Source: CAZOWW01 sp964583765
GTDB lineage: Bacteria > Actinomycetota > Actinomycetes > Actinomycetales > Kineosporiaceae
Assembly (NCBI GenBank): GCA_964583765.1
Contig: CAZOWW010000011.1
Span: forward strand, 11,074-75,073
Direction: 5' to 3'
Length of the DNA: 64,000 bases
The translations under genes were made by a program, and so were the position numbers. A model generated the notes under the pieces. The model saw nothing but the letters and a program-made list of their open reading frames with translations, was not told the DNA's origin and did no database searches. Below, one piece after another: positions 1 to 7,643 of the stretch (positions within the stretch are counted from its first letter, which is position 1; every line of letters begins with the position of its first letter).

Positions 1-974
1 ACCGAGCGGGTCACCGAGGACAGGTCCGCCGGGATCTGCTCGTGGGCGTCCTTCGCCCGCTGCGCGGCCTGGTGAAGCCGGCTCAGCGGAAGGTCGGCCA
101 GGCGCGGCACGTCCACCCGGTGCAGGGTGTTCGTGGGGACCGAACCGGCCAGGAACGCCTCCCGGGAGGTGACGAGCGGGCCGTAGGCGGTCGCGGTGAG
201 CTGGGGGGTGTAGGGCACGGGGTGCGCCGGGTCGAAGGTCTTGCCCTCGAGCGGGTCGTCGCTCCACACGGCCGCCACGGGACGGGTGGCCACCCGGTAC
301 ACCCCGACCACGACCGCGCGGGTGTTGGTCGAGCCCATCTGGTCGGCGGCGTCGAACCGGTCACCGAGTTCCAGCCCGAGGTCCTTGGCCAGTCGCTCGG
401 GGATCGCCACGGGCACGGCGGTGGTGGAGCCGGCGGTGCGGGGCCAGACCCCCCGCAGCAGGGTCGTGGTGCCGGCGAGCCCGTCGTAGTCGGCGTAGTA
501 CGTGAGCCACCCGTATCCGGACCGGTCCAGCGGCGCCGGCTCCGTGACCGCGGCCACCGTGGAGACCAGGTGGGTCGTGTTGCTGGACGGCAGACCGCCG
601 AGCAGCCCGGTGACGCTGCGGTCGAGGGCGCGGTGGGCCGGCGCCAGGGGCATGCCGTTGAGGTCCGCGGTGATGTCGACGCGGGTCTCGTCGGGGGTGG
701 CGTGGGCCAGCGTGGCGCGCACCCCGAATCGCTGCGAGGCGTCCACCAGCACGGCCAGCCCGGAGAGCAACGTCGCCGCGAGCAGGCAGACGGTCAGGAC
801 CACGGACAGGATCGCCCACTGCGGGCGGAGCCGGGCGAGCACGATCGCGGGCGCCCAGCGGCCGACCCGCGTGCGCCGGGACGTCTGCACCGGACCGAAC
901 AGGGAATGGCGGACTTCCTGCTGCCGGTCCTGCTGGTTCGGGCTGCCCTCCGTGGCCGCCTCGCCGTTGCGCAC
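1..974 (-). CDS. FtsX-like ABC transporter permease, N-terminal part (runs off the left edge)
   Basis: Reading leftward from a GTG at 972-974 gives about 324 codons with no stop before the window edge, so the C-terminus is missing. The first ~50 residues are basic and low complexity. A strong membrane helix follows (around WAILSVVLTVCLLAATLLSG), then a long extracytoplasmic region with motifs such as YYADYDGLAG and LELGDRFDAAD. One N-terminal helix before a large outer domain is the layout of MacB/FtsX-type permeases. Such proteins work with an ABC ATPase in export or envelope remodelling, but no ATPase gene is visible on this side. A GGAAGAGG lies about 10 nt before the start. Family is inferred from architecture; substrate unknown. 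Confidence 0.6.
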   Translation of the reverse strand, partial: MRNGEAATEGSPNQQDRQQEVRHSLFGPVQTSRRTRVGRWAPAIVLARLRPQWAILSVVLTVCLLAATLLSGLAVLVDASQRFGVRATLAHATPDETRVDITADLNGMPLAPAHRALDRSVTGLLGGLPSSNTTHLVSTVAAVTEPAPLDRSGYGWLTYYADYDGLAGTTTLLRGVWPRTAGSTTAVPVAIPERLAKDLGLELGDRFDAADQMGSTNTRAVVVGVYRVATRPVAAVWSDDPLEGKTFDPAHPVPYTPQLTATAYGPLVTSREAFLAGSVPTNTLHRVDVPRLADLPLSRLHQAAQRAKDAHEQIPADLSSVTRS

Positions 975-1228
975 GATCAGTGAGCCTCTTCCCAGCCGGG
1001 TCGTCGGGGCAACAGCCAGCCCGTGCTCTTGACGCAATCGTTATTCCCACGTCGTGGCCCGGGGAGACGGCCACGGTGACGGCGACGACGAGCGCCTGGA
1101 CGCTCGGAGTGCGGGTGAGGATACGTGACGCACAGTTGCCGCAGTCCGGTGTTCTCCGCCGCGTCGTGACCGCGGTGGGGTGAGGCGTCCACGGGCGGAC
1201 GGGCATCCGGCCGCACCCGACTCCCGGT

Positions 1229-2317
1229 TCAGCGCTCGGGGGTCTCTTCGGCGCTCCCGGCCCTCGAGCGCAGCAGCCGACGGAGTGAGTTCAGTCGCGA
1301 CGCCCCGGCAGGTCCGGCGCCCCCGGCCGCGACGTAGTCGTCCAGGGCGCACTCGGGCTCGTCGTGGCTGCACCCTCGGGGGCACTCCTGCGAGCCGGGG
1401 GCCAGCTCGGCGAAGGACCGGATGATCCGATCCGGATCCACATGGGCGAGGCCGAACGAGCGCACTCCCGGGGTGTCGACCACCCAGCCGCCCTGGGGCA
1501 GGGGCAGGGCCACGGCTGAGGAGGAGGTGTGCCGGCCGCGGCCGGTGACGTCGTTGACCGCGCCGATGCTCCGGGCGGCGCCCGGGACGAGCTGGTTGAC
1601 CAGGCTCGACTTGCCCACCCCGGAGTGACCCACGAGCACGGTGACCCGGCCGGCGAGGGCGGCGCGGACGTCGTCCACCCCGGTGAGCACGCCGTCGGCG
1701 TCGCGTGCGGTGACCAGGGCGGCCACCGCGAGGTCGACGTAGGAGGTGAGGAACGGTCCGGGCGGGGCGAGATCGGCCTTGGTGAGCAGGAGCAGCGTGT
1801 CCATCCCGGCGTCCAGGGCGGCCACCAGGCACCGGTCGACCATCCGCGGCCGGGGCTGTGGCCGGGCGAGCGCGGTGACGACGGCGAGCTGGTCGGCGTT
1901 GGCCACCACGCCCCGCTCGACCGGGTCCGTGTCGTCGGCGCTGCGGCGCAGCATGCTGGTGCGCGGCTCCACCCGGACCACCCGGGCCAGGCTTCCGGGA
2001 CGCCCGGTCACGTCCCCGACGAGAGCGACCCGGTCGCCCACGACGATGCCCGCACGCCCCAGCTCCCGGGCCTTCATCGCGGTGACCGTCCGGCTGGAGA
2101 GGTCGAGGACGTCGGTGGTGCTGGGGACGTCGGTGGCGTGGGGATCGTCGAAGCTCCCGCGCAGGCAGGTGTACCGGCCGCGGTCCACGGCCATCACCTG
2201 GGCCGGCACGGCGTCCTCGTGGCGCGGGCGTTCCTTGGACCGTGGGCGCGACCCGCGGGGATTGGGCCGGATGCGGATATCCGACTCGTCCAGGTCCGTC
2301 CGTCGGCGGGGGCTCAC
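1229..2317 (-). CDS. rsgA: Ribosome small-subunit GTPase RsgA
   Basis: This 362-residue circularly permuted GTPase acts in late 30S maturation. The order seen is an N-terminal OB-fold (basic start, then VDRGRYTCLRGSF), G4 TKADL, G1 GHSGVGKSS, G3 VVDTPGVRS and a C-terminal zinc motif ECPRGCSHDEPEC. Length and order match the family. The GTG start at 2315-2317 overlaps the aroA stop by 4 nt (GTGA). An upstream extension would read inside aroA and lacks similarity. The aroA-rsgA pair just before sigR is a known actinobacterial neighbourhood. The overlap suggests translational coupling with aroA. Confidence 0.95.
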   Translation of the reverse strand: MSPRRRTDLDESDIRIRPNPRGSRPRSKERPRHEDAVPAQVMAVDRGRYTCLRGSFDDPHATDVPSTTDVLDLSSRTVTAMKARELGRAGIVVGDRVALVGDVTGRPGSLARVVRVEPRTSMLRRSADDTDPVERGVVANADQLAVVTALARPQPRPRMVDRCLVAALDAGMDTLLLLTKADLAPPGPFLTSYVDLAVAALVTARDADGVLTGVDDVRAALAGRVTVLVGHSGVGKSSLVNQLVPGAARSIGAVNDVTGRGRHTSSSAVALPLPQGGWVVDTPGVRSFGLAHVDPDRIIRSFAELAPGSQECPRGCSHDEPECALDDYVAAGGAGPAGASRLNSLRRLLRSRAGSAEETPER

Positions 2318-3681
2318 GCGCCGGGCCCACGTCCGGTCGGGACGGCGGGGTCCGGACCAGCAGCCCGGCTGTTCAGCAGGTCCTGCCACAACGTCGTGAA
2401 TTCGGGCAGGGTCTTGGCGGTGGTCTCCACGTTCTCGACCTGGACCCCGGGCACGCGCAATCCCAGCACCGCCGCGGCCGTGGCCAGCCGGTGGTCGTCG
2501 TAGGTGGCGAAGACGCCACCGTGAAGCGGCCGGGGACGGATCACGAGCCCGTCCTCGGTCTCGGTGACGTCGCCGCCGAGACGCCCGAGTTCGGCGGCGA
2601 GGGCGGCCAGGCGATCGGTCTCGTGCCCCCGCAGGTGGGCGATTCCCCGCAGATGGGAGGGGGTGTCCGCGAGCGCGCAGAGCGCGGCGACCACGGGAGC
2701 AAGTTCCCCCGCGGTGTGCAGGTCGGCGTCCAGGCCGTACAGCTCGCCGGTACCGCCCACGGTCAGACCGTCCCGGTCCAGGGTCACCTCGGCGCCCATG
2801 GCGTCGAGAAGGTCCCGCAGCGAGTCACCGGCCTGGGTGGTGTACTGCGGCCAGCCGGGCACCCGGACCCGGCCCCCCGTGACCAGCGCGGCGGCCAGGA
2901 ACGGTGCCGCGTTCGACAGGTCCGGCTCCACCTGCACGTCCAGGGCACCGATCGGCCCGGGATCCACCTGCCAGGTGGACTGGGCGCCGTCGGCACCACC
3001 CTCGTCGACCACGACCCCCACGTCCCGCAGGGCCTCGACGGTCATGCTGACGTGCGGCTGGCTCGGGATCGGCGGCCCGACGTGCTCGACGAGCAGCCCC
3101 TCCTCGTAGCGGGCACCCGCCAGCAGCAGCGCGGAGACGAACTGGCTGGACGCCGAGGCGTCGATCCGCACGCGGCCGCCGCGCACGCGTCCCCGGCCGT
3201 GCACCGTGAAGGGCAGTCGTCCCGTGCCGTCGTCGGTGATCTCGACCCCCAGGGCACGCAGGGCGTCCACCACCGGGGCCATGGGGCGTTGCCGGGCACG
3301 CGCGTCCCCGTCGAAGTGCACCGGTCCCTCGGCCAGCGCCGCCACCGGGGGCAGGAAGCGCATCACGGTGCCGGCCAGACCGCAGTCCACGGAGGCGGGA
3401 CCGTGCAGGTCACCCGGGATGACGACCCAGTCGGGGCCGAACGGGCTGGGGCCCGGCACGTCGTGCAGGGTCGTGCCCAGCTCGGCGAGCGCGGCCGCCA
3501 TGAGACAGGTGTCCCTCGAGCGCAGCGGTGCCCGCAGCCGGGAGGGTTCGGTGGCCAGTGCCGCGAGGACCAGGTACCGGTTGGTCAACGACTTCGACCC
3601 CGGCAGGGCCACCGTCGCTTCCACCGGTCCGGTCGCGGTGGGGGCCGGCCAGAGCGCACGGGTTCGGCCTGGCTGGGTCAT
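2314..3681 (-). CDS. aroA: 3-phosphoshikimate 1-carboxyvinyltransferase (EPSP synthase)
   Basis: The 455-residue product matches full-length AroA. This cytoplasmic enzyme transfers enolpyruvyl from PEP to shikimate-3-phosphate in aromatic amino acid synthesis. Family motifs are present: LPGSKSLTNRYLVLAAL near the N-terminus, GLAGTVMRFLPP around residue 90, DGDARARQRPM near 120 and RGHETDRLAAL (variant of the usual KESDR block) near 365. Start is the ATG at 3679-3681; the leader has no strong Shine-Dalgarno. It is first gene of a coupled pair with rsgA and is divergent from the SRAP gene. Confidence 0.95.
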   Translation of the reverse strand: MTQPGRTRALWPAPTATGPVEATVALPGSKSLTNRYLVLAALATEPSRLRAPLRSRDTCLMAAALAELGTTLHDVPGPSPFGPDWVVIPGDLHGPASVDCGLAGTVMRFLPPVAALAEGPVHFDGDARARQRPMAPVVDALRALGVEITDDGTGRLPFTVHGRGRVRGGRVRIDASASSQFVSALLLAGARYEEGLLVEHVGPPIPSQPHVSMTVEALRDVGVVVDEGGADGAQSTWQVDPGPIGALDVQVEPDLSNAAPFLAAALVTGGRVRVPGWPQYTTQAGDSLRDLLDAMGAEVTLDRDGLTVGGTGELYGLDADLHTAGELAPVVAALCALADTPSHLRGIAHLRGHETDRLAALAAELGRLGGDVTETEDGLVIRPRPLHGGVFATYDDHRLATAAAVLGLRVPGVQVENVETTAKTLPEFTTLWQDLLNSRAAGPDPAVPTGRGPGA

Positions 3682-3869
3682 GCCGCGAGGTTAGTCCGTC
3701 GGAGCCCTTCGCGGGGCGGTGCAGGTGCGTCGGCGTGGCTCATGCTGCTCGGTCGGGTGTGTGAGGCCGGTCCGGATGCGCGGACGATCGGGTCGCGGTG
3801 CGCGGACGGCACGTCCCGCTCGGGCGTCCGCGATGGGCGATGCGCGATGCGCGATGGGACGATGCCGGG

Positions 3870-4831
3870 GTGTGCGGACGCTACGCGGCCAGCCGCGATC
3901 CCGGGCAGCTCGTCGAGGAGTTCGAGGTCGACGAGACCGCGGATCCCGGGCCGGGGACGGACGCGGGTGCGCTCCCGCCGGACTACAACGTGGCCCCGAC
4001 CCGGTCGGTGCCGGTGATCCTGGAGCGCGTGCGGCGCGTCGAGCAGCCGGTCCCCGCACCCGCCCCGGGACCGGAGGCCGGGACGCCCGATCAGGAACCC
4101 GGCGGAGCCGCTGGCCAGGAGCCCCTCGGGCTGCCCGGCCAGGAGCGCACCTCGTCCACGATCCGCTGGCTGCGCCTGTTCCGCTGGGGGCTGGTGCCGA
4201 GCTGGGCCAAGGACGGTGCGGTGGCCCAGCGCATGATCAACGCAAGGGCGGAGACCCTCTTCGAGCGGCCGTCCTACCGGCGACCGGCCCTGGCCCGGCG
4301 TTGCCTGGTGCCGGCCGACGGTTGGTACGAGTGGCGAACGGTGCCGGGGACGTCCGGTGCCGGGGCGCGGGGGCGGCGGCAGCCGTACTTCCTGCACGCG
4401 GCGGACGGCACCGGCCTGGCGTTCGCCGGGCTCTACGAGTTCTGGCGGGATCGCGCCCTGCCCGAGGACGACCCGGGTGCCTGGCTCGCCTCTGTGGTGA
4501 TCGTCACCACCGAGGCGGAGGACGCCTTGCGGGCGGTCCACGACCGAATGCCCATGGTGCTGCCCCGGGACCGGTGGGACCGGTGGCTGGACCCGCGGTC
4601 CGTGAGGAGTCCGAGATACGCGACCTGCTGTCACCCGTGCCGCCGGGACGTTTCGTGGCCCGTGCGGTGTCGCCGGCCGTGAACTCGGTGCGGGCCACCG
4701 GATCCCGGCTGGTCGAGGCGCTGGAGGACATCGGGGACGCCGGGCTGCTGGGCGAACTCGGGACGCTGGGGGAGCCCGGGATGCTGGGCGAGACCGGGAC
4801 GACGGAATGTCGTGGCCGACCGGCGCGTTGA
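3870..4831 (+). pseudogene. SOS response-associated peptidase (SRAP/YedK family), C-terminus frameshifted
   Basis: The GTG at 3870 is followed by codon TGC, giving the invariant catalytic Cys2 (CGRYAASR). Later motifs PPDYNVAPT, PSWAKD, MINARAET, VPADGWYEW and HDRMPMVLP are all in this frame. This family crosslinks to abasic sites in single-stranded DNA. From about 4598 the frame runs into unrelated Arg/Cys-rich sequence ending at 4682. The expected C-terminus (EIRDLLSPV, VSPAVNSVRATGSR) continues in another frame to a stop at 4831. One missing base near 4590-4605 explains this. All catalytic residues precede the lesion. It could be a real truncation or a sequencing error. The region around 4040-4150 is an unusual low-complexity insertion. 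Confidence 0.75.
4804..4829 (+). promoter_or_regulatory. Candidate SigR-type promoter for sigR
   Basis: GGAAT at 4804-4808, 18 bases, then GTT at 4827-4829 match the SigR/SigH-class consensus GGAAT-N18-GTT exactly. Predicted transcription start is near 4836, about 47 nt before an in-frame GTG (4883) that would give an extended sigma protein. It lies inside the 3' end of the SRAP gene. Streptomyces sigR is known to have such an autoregulated promoter. The assignment here is by pattern only. Confidence 0.6.
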
Positions 4832-5020
4832 CGAGCGTGGGCCCCTTTCCGGCGGCCCGCCGTCGGACGAGGGGATCACGGAGTGCTGGTGTTGGCCAGG
4901 GACTCGGTGCCGGGGACGATGTTCACCGACACCTGCTGGGGCGGTACGGCGGGTGCGGTGTCGCGGGGTGCCCGGTCGTGGGGAGGTGACCCCGTCCGTG
5001 GGCCGATATCCTCGAGAGCG

Positions 5021-5680
5021 ATGAGCGACGAGACCGCAGAGACGACCGGCCCGACCCCGAGCAGTACTTTCACCCCTCCCCCCGTTGAGTCGGCACAGGA
5101 TCGTGCGGCCCGCTTCGAACGCGAAGCCCTGCAGTACCTCGACGTCCTCTACTCCGCGGCCCTGCGCATGGCGCGTAACTCCGCCGATGCCGAGGATCTC
5201 GTCCAGGAGACGTTCGCCAAGGCATTCGGCTCGTTCCACCAGTACACCCCTGGGACGAACCTCAAGGCCTGGCTCTACCGGATCCTGACGAACGCGTACA
5301 TCAACTCCTACCGCAAGCGTCAACGGGAACCCCAGCAGACCCAGACCGAGGAGATCGAGGACTGGCAGATCGCCCGCGCCGGGTCGCACACCTCCGGTGG
5401 CCTGCGCTCGGCGGAGACCGAAGCACTCGACCACCTGCCCGACGGTGACGTGAAGGATGCGCTCCAGGCGATCCCCGAGGAGTTCCGGATCGCGGTGTAC
5501 CTGGCGGATGTCGAGGGTTTCGCGTACCGCGAGATCTCGGAGATCATGGGTACGCCGATCGGCACCGTCATGTCCCGGCTGCACCGCGGCCGCAGGCAGC
5601 TCCGCACGCTGCTCGAGGGCTATGCGCGGGAGCGCGGGTTGACGGTTGCCGGTGTCGCCGACGACGGAGGCGCCTCGTGA
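5021..5680 (+). CDS. sigR: Thiol-oxidative-stress ECF sigma factor SigR/SigH
   Basis: From the ATG at 5021 the product is 219 residues. Region 2 runs from FEREALQYLDVLYSAALRMA through DAEDLVQETFAKAF, with LKAWLYRILTNAYINSYRK following. Region 4 has IPEEFRIAVYLADVEGFAY and IGTVMSRLHRGRRQL. This matches SigR (Streptomyces) and SigH (Mycobacterium), which direct thioredoxin, protease and thiol-repair genes after disulfide stress. The GTG of rsrA overlaps the stop by 4 nt. The frame stays open upstream to a GTG at 4883 with GAGGGG 8 nt before it. That start would add a 46-residue N-terminal extension, like the unstable sigma-R-prime isoform of Streptomyces. Confidence 0.95.
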   Translation: MSDETAETTGPTPSSTFTPPPVESAQDRAARFEREALQYLDVLYSAALRMARNSADAEDLVQETFAKAFGSFHQYTPGTNLKAWLYRILTNAYINSYRKRQREPQQTQTEEIEDWQIARAGSHTSGGLRSAETEALDHLPDGDVKDALQAIPEEFRIAVYLADVEGFAYREISEIMGTPIGTVMSRLHRGRRQLRTLLEGYARERGLTVAGVADDGGAS

Positions 5681-5940
5681 GCTGTGGCCGACCGCATGAG
5701 ACCGACTGCGCCGAGGTACTCGACCGGGTCTTCGAGTACCTGGACGGTGAGCTGACCGACGAGGACGTCCGGCGGGTGCAGCAGCATCTCGACGAGTGCG
5801 CGCCCTGCCTGGAGGAACACAACCTGGACCTGGCGCTCAAGGCGTTGGTACGTCGCAGTTGCGAGTGCGAGCGCGCGCCGGAGGACCTGCGGGCACGGAT
5901 CCTGGTGCAGATCCAGGAGATCCGGCTCAGCCTGCACTGA
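5677..5940 (+). CDS. rsrA: Redox-sensing zinc anti-sigma factor RsrA
   Basis: This 87-residue protein has the zinc anti-sigma signature H37-x3-C41-x2-C44 (HLDECAPC). Cys3, Cys11, Cys62 and Cys64 are additional thiols placed much as in Streptomyces RsrA. Family members hold SigR inactive when reduced and zinc-bound, and release it when a trigger disulfide forms. The GTG start at 5677 overlaps the sigR stop, so sigma and anti-sigma are probably made in a fixed ratio. The call is supported by both motif and position. Confidence 0.95.
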   Translation: MSCGRPHETDCAEVLDRVFEYLDGELTDEDVRRVQQHLDECAPCLEEHNLDLALKALVRRSCECERAPEDLRARILVQIQEIRLSLH

Positions 5941-5946
5941 GCCACG

Positions 5947-5986
5947 GCCTGGTCGGGGAACCACAGCCCGGTCGAGGAACCACGGG
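5947..5986. repeat. Two 20-bp tandem units
   Basis: Two imperfect 20-bp copies sharing GGTCG.GGAACCAC, directly after the rsrA stop. One of many locus-specific arrays in this window. No coding potential seen. Confidence 0.55.
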
Positions 5987-6125
5987 GTCCGCGGGAGCCG
6001 AACCGCGGACTTTCGAGGGTCCGCCCTCCGGGGCCGTCAAGGCCACCGGCCCGGTACTCCCGGCCCGACGTAGAAGGACGGGCAGGGACCGGGCCGGCGA
6101 GGCGAACGATCAGCGATGCGGGTGG

Positions 6126-6200
6126 TCAGCTGTTGGGACGGCGACCGTGGTTCGCACCGTTGTTCTTGCGGGACTTGCGCTTGCGGGAGTTCTTGCTCAC
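6126..6200 (-). CDS. Ribosomal protein bL37 (AURKAIP1/COX24-type, 24 residues)
   Basis: Translation from the GTG at 6198-6200 gives 24 residues: MSKNSRKRKSRK, then NNGANHGRRPNS. Mycobacterial bL37, a tiny actinobacterial 50S protein, ends the same way (ANHGKRPNS). GAGGAG sits 8 nt before the start. The gene lies just past rsrA, on the opposite strand, matching its usual place near sigH/sigR. It is short enough to be missed by most gene callers. Half the residues are Lys, Arg or Asn, as expected for an rRNA-binding peptide. Confidence 0.88.
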   Translation of the reverse strand: MSKNSRKRKSRKNNGANHGRRPNS

Positions 6201-6347
6201 GGTGCTGCTCCTCGTGACGACGGGGTCGGATCCGGACGCCGGGGCCGGCGTGGGGCCGCCCGGTCGTCGACGTGCTCGACCTGCATCGTCCCACACCTGC
6301 GGCATCGTTCCGGTCCGTGGGAGCCCCCGCGCGGGACTCCAAGGCGC

Positions 6348-6429
6348 GGCCTGCAGAGAACTCGGGGCGGCCTGCAGAGAACTCGGGGCAGTCTTGCCGG
6401 GATTACGGTGCAGCCTGCAGAGAACTCGG
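6348..6429. repeat. 21-bp repeat, two adjacent copies and one displaced copy
   Basis: GGCCTGCAGAGAACTCGGGGC occurs at 6348-6368 and 6369-6389, with a third, diverged copy at 6413-6429. The array lies between the divergent bL37 and PilT-like genes, where promoters would be expected. GAACTCGGGG-type fragments recur just outside it. Confidence 0.8.
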
Positions 6430-6554
6430 AGGACGCCCGTCGTGAGCTCGGGCCGACCGCAGGGAACCCGAGGAGCCCCTTGCGCGGAACTCGGGGAGCT
6501 GCTGGGGACGGTGGCCCGCTCAAGCAGGCGGTCGGCCGCGCCGATTCTCGGGCA

Positions 6555-7643
6555 GTGAGCGAGCAGCCACTTTCCGTCGTCCCGTTCCTGACCGCAGTGT
6601 CCGAGCTGTTCGGGTCGGATCTCCACTGCAAGGTCGGGTCCCCGCCCCGGGTGCGCATCGACGGCCGGCTGCGCAAGCTGCAGGCGCCGGTGTTGTGCTC
6701 GGCGGACACCGAGCACATGCTGACCGAGGTCCTGCGGCCCGATCTGCGGGAGGAGTTCACCCGCACGAACGAGGCCGACTTCGCGTACTCGCTGCCCGGC
6801 GTGGGGCGGTTCCGGGTGAACGCGTTCCGGGCGCGGGGGGCGGTCGGGCTGGTCTTCCGGCGGGTCTCCGTGGGCGCGATCCCGCTCGACCAGCTGGGCC
6901 TGCCCGAGGTGATCGGGCAGCTGGCCCTGGAACCGCGAGGACTGGTGCTGGTGACCGGTCCGACCGGGTCGGGCAAGACGACGACGCTCGCCGGCATGGT
7001 GAACCTGATCAACTGCCAGCGCGAGGTGCACGTCGTCACGATCGAGGACCCGATCGAGATCCTGCACGAGGACCAGCTGGCAATGATCAACCAGCGTGAG
7101 GTCCGCGTGGACACCGAGGACTTCAACGGGGCCCTGCGCGCAGCCATGCGCCAGGACCCGGACGTGATCCTGGTCGGGGAGATGCGTGACCAGGAGACGG
7201 TACGTGCGGCGGTCGCCGCCGCCGAGACCGGCCACTTCGTCATGTCCACCCTGCACACCACGGACGCTCAGGAGACCGTGGCCCGGGTCATCGACTTCTT
7301 CCCCCCGCACGAGCACAAGCAGATCCGGCTGGCCCTGGCCGGCGCACTGCGCGGGATCATCTGCCAGCGTCTGGTGCCCCGAGCGGACGGGCTGGGACGG
7401 TGCGTGGCGGTGGAGATCTGCGTGAACACGGGGCGGGTCGCCGAGGCGATCATCGACGAGGAGAAGACCTCCACCCTGGCCGATCTGATCCGTGAGGGTC
7501 ACTTCTACGGCATGCAGACCTTCGACCAGCATCTCGTGGCGCTGGTCCGGGACAACGTCATCTCGATCAACGAGGCGATGGCCGTCTCGACCAACCCGCA
7601 CGACCTGACCGTCGAGCTGCGCAAGCTGGGTCTCGTGGCCTGA
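6555..7643 (+). CDS. PilT-like type IV pilus / secretion ATPase
   Basis: The 362-residue product is as long as PilT retraction ATPases. The N-terminal domain has GSDLHCKVGSPPRVRIDG (PilT N-domain). The ATPase core has Walker A GPTGSGKTTT near residue 137, Asp box VVTIEDPIE, Walker B DPDVILVGEMRD and His box MSTLHTTDAQETV. A C-terminal GMQTFDQHLVALV resembles the PilT tail. It hydrolyses ATP to drive pilin removal or twitching in pilus systems. No pilin or pilus assembly gene is nearby, so it may be a stand-alone motility or regulatory ATPase. The GTG start at 6555 fits the family N-terminus but has no clear Shine-Dalgarno. Its 3' end overlaps the convergent glycosyltransferase by 77 bp. Confidence 0.88.
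   Translation: MSEQPLSVVPFLTAVSELFGSDLHCKVGSPPRVRIDGRLRKLQAPVLCSADTEHMLTEVLRPDLREEFTRTNEADFAYSLPGVGRFRVNAFRARGAVGLVFRRVSVGAIPLDQLGLPEVIGQLALEPRGLVLVTGPTGSGKTTTLAGMVNLINCQREVHVVTIEDPIEILHEDQLAMINQREVRVDTEDFNGALRAAMRQDPDVILVGEMRDQETVRAAVAAAETGHFVMSTLHTTDAQETVARVIDFFPPHEHKQIRLALAGALRGIICQRLVPRADGLGRCVAVEICVNTGRVAEAIIDEEKTSTLADLIREGHFYGMQTFDQHLVALVRDNVISINEAMAVSTNPHDLTVELRKLGLVA

Noticed and set aside
2242..4017. 591-codon plus-strand open frame
   Set aside because: It is antisense to aroA and rsgA, Arg/Gly-rich without motifs; GC-rich DNA gives long false frames.
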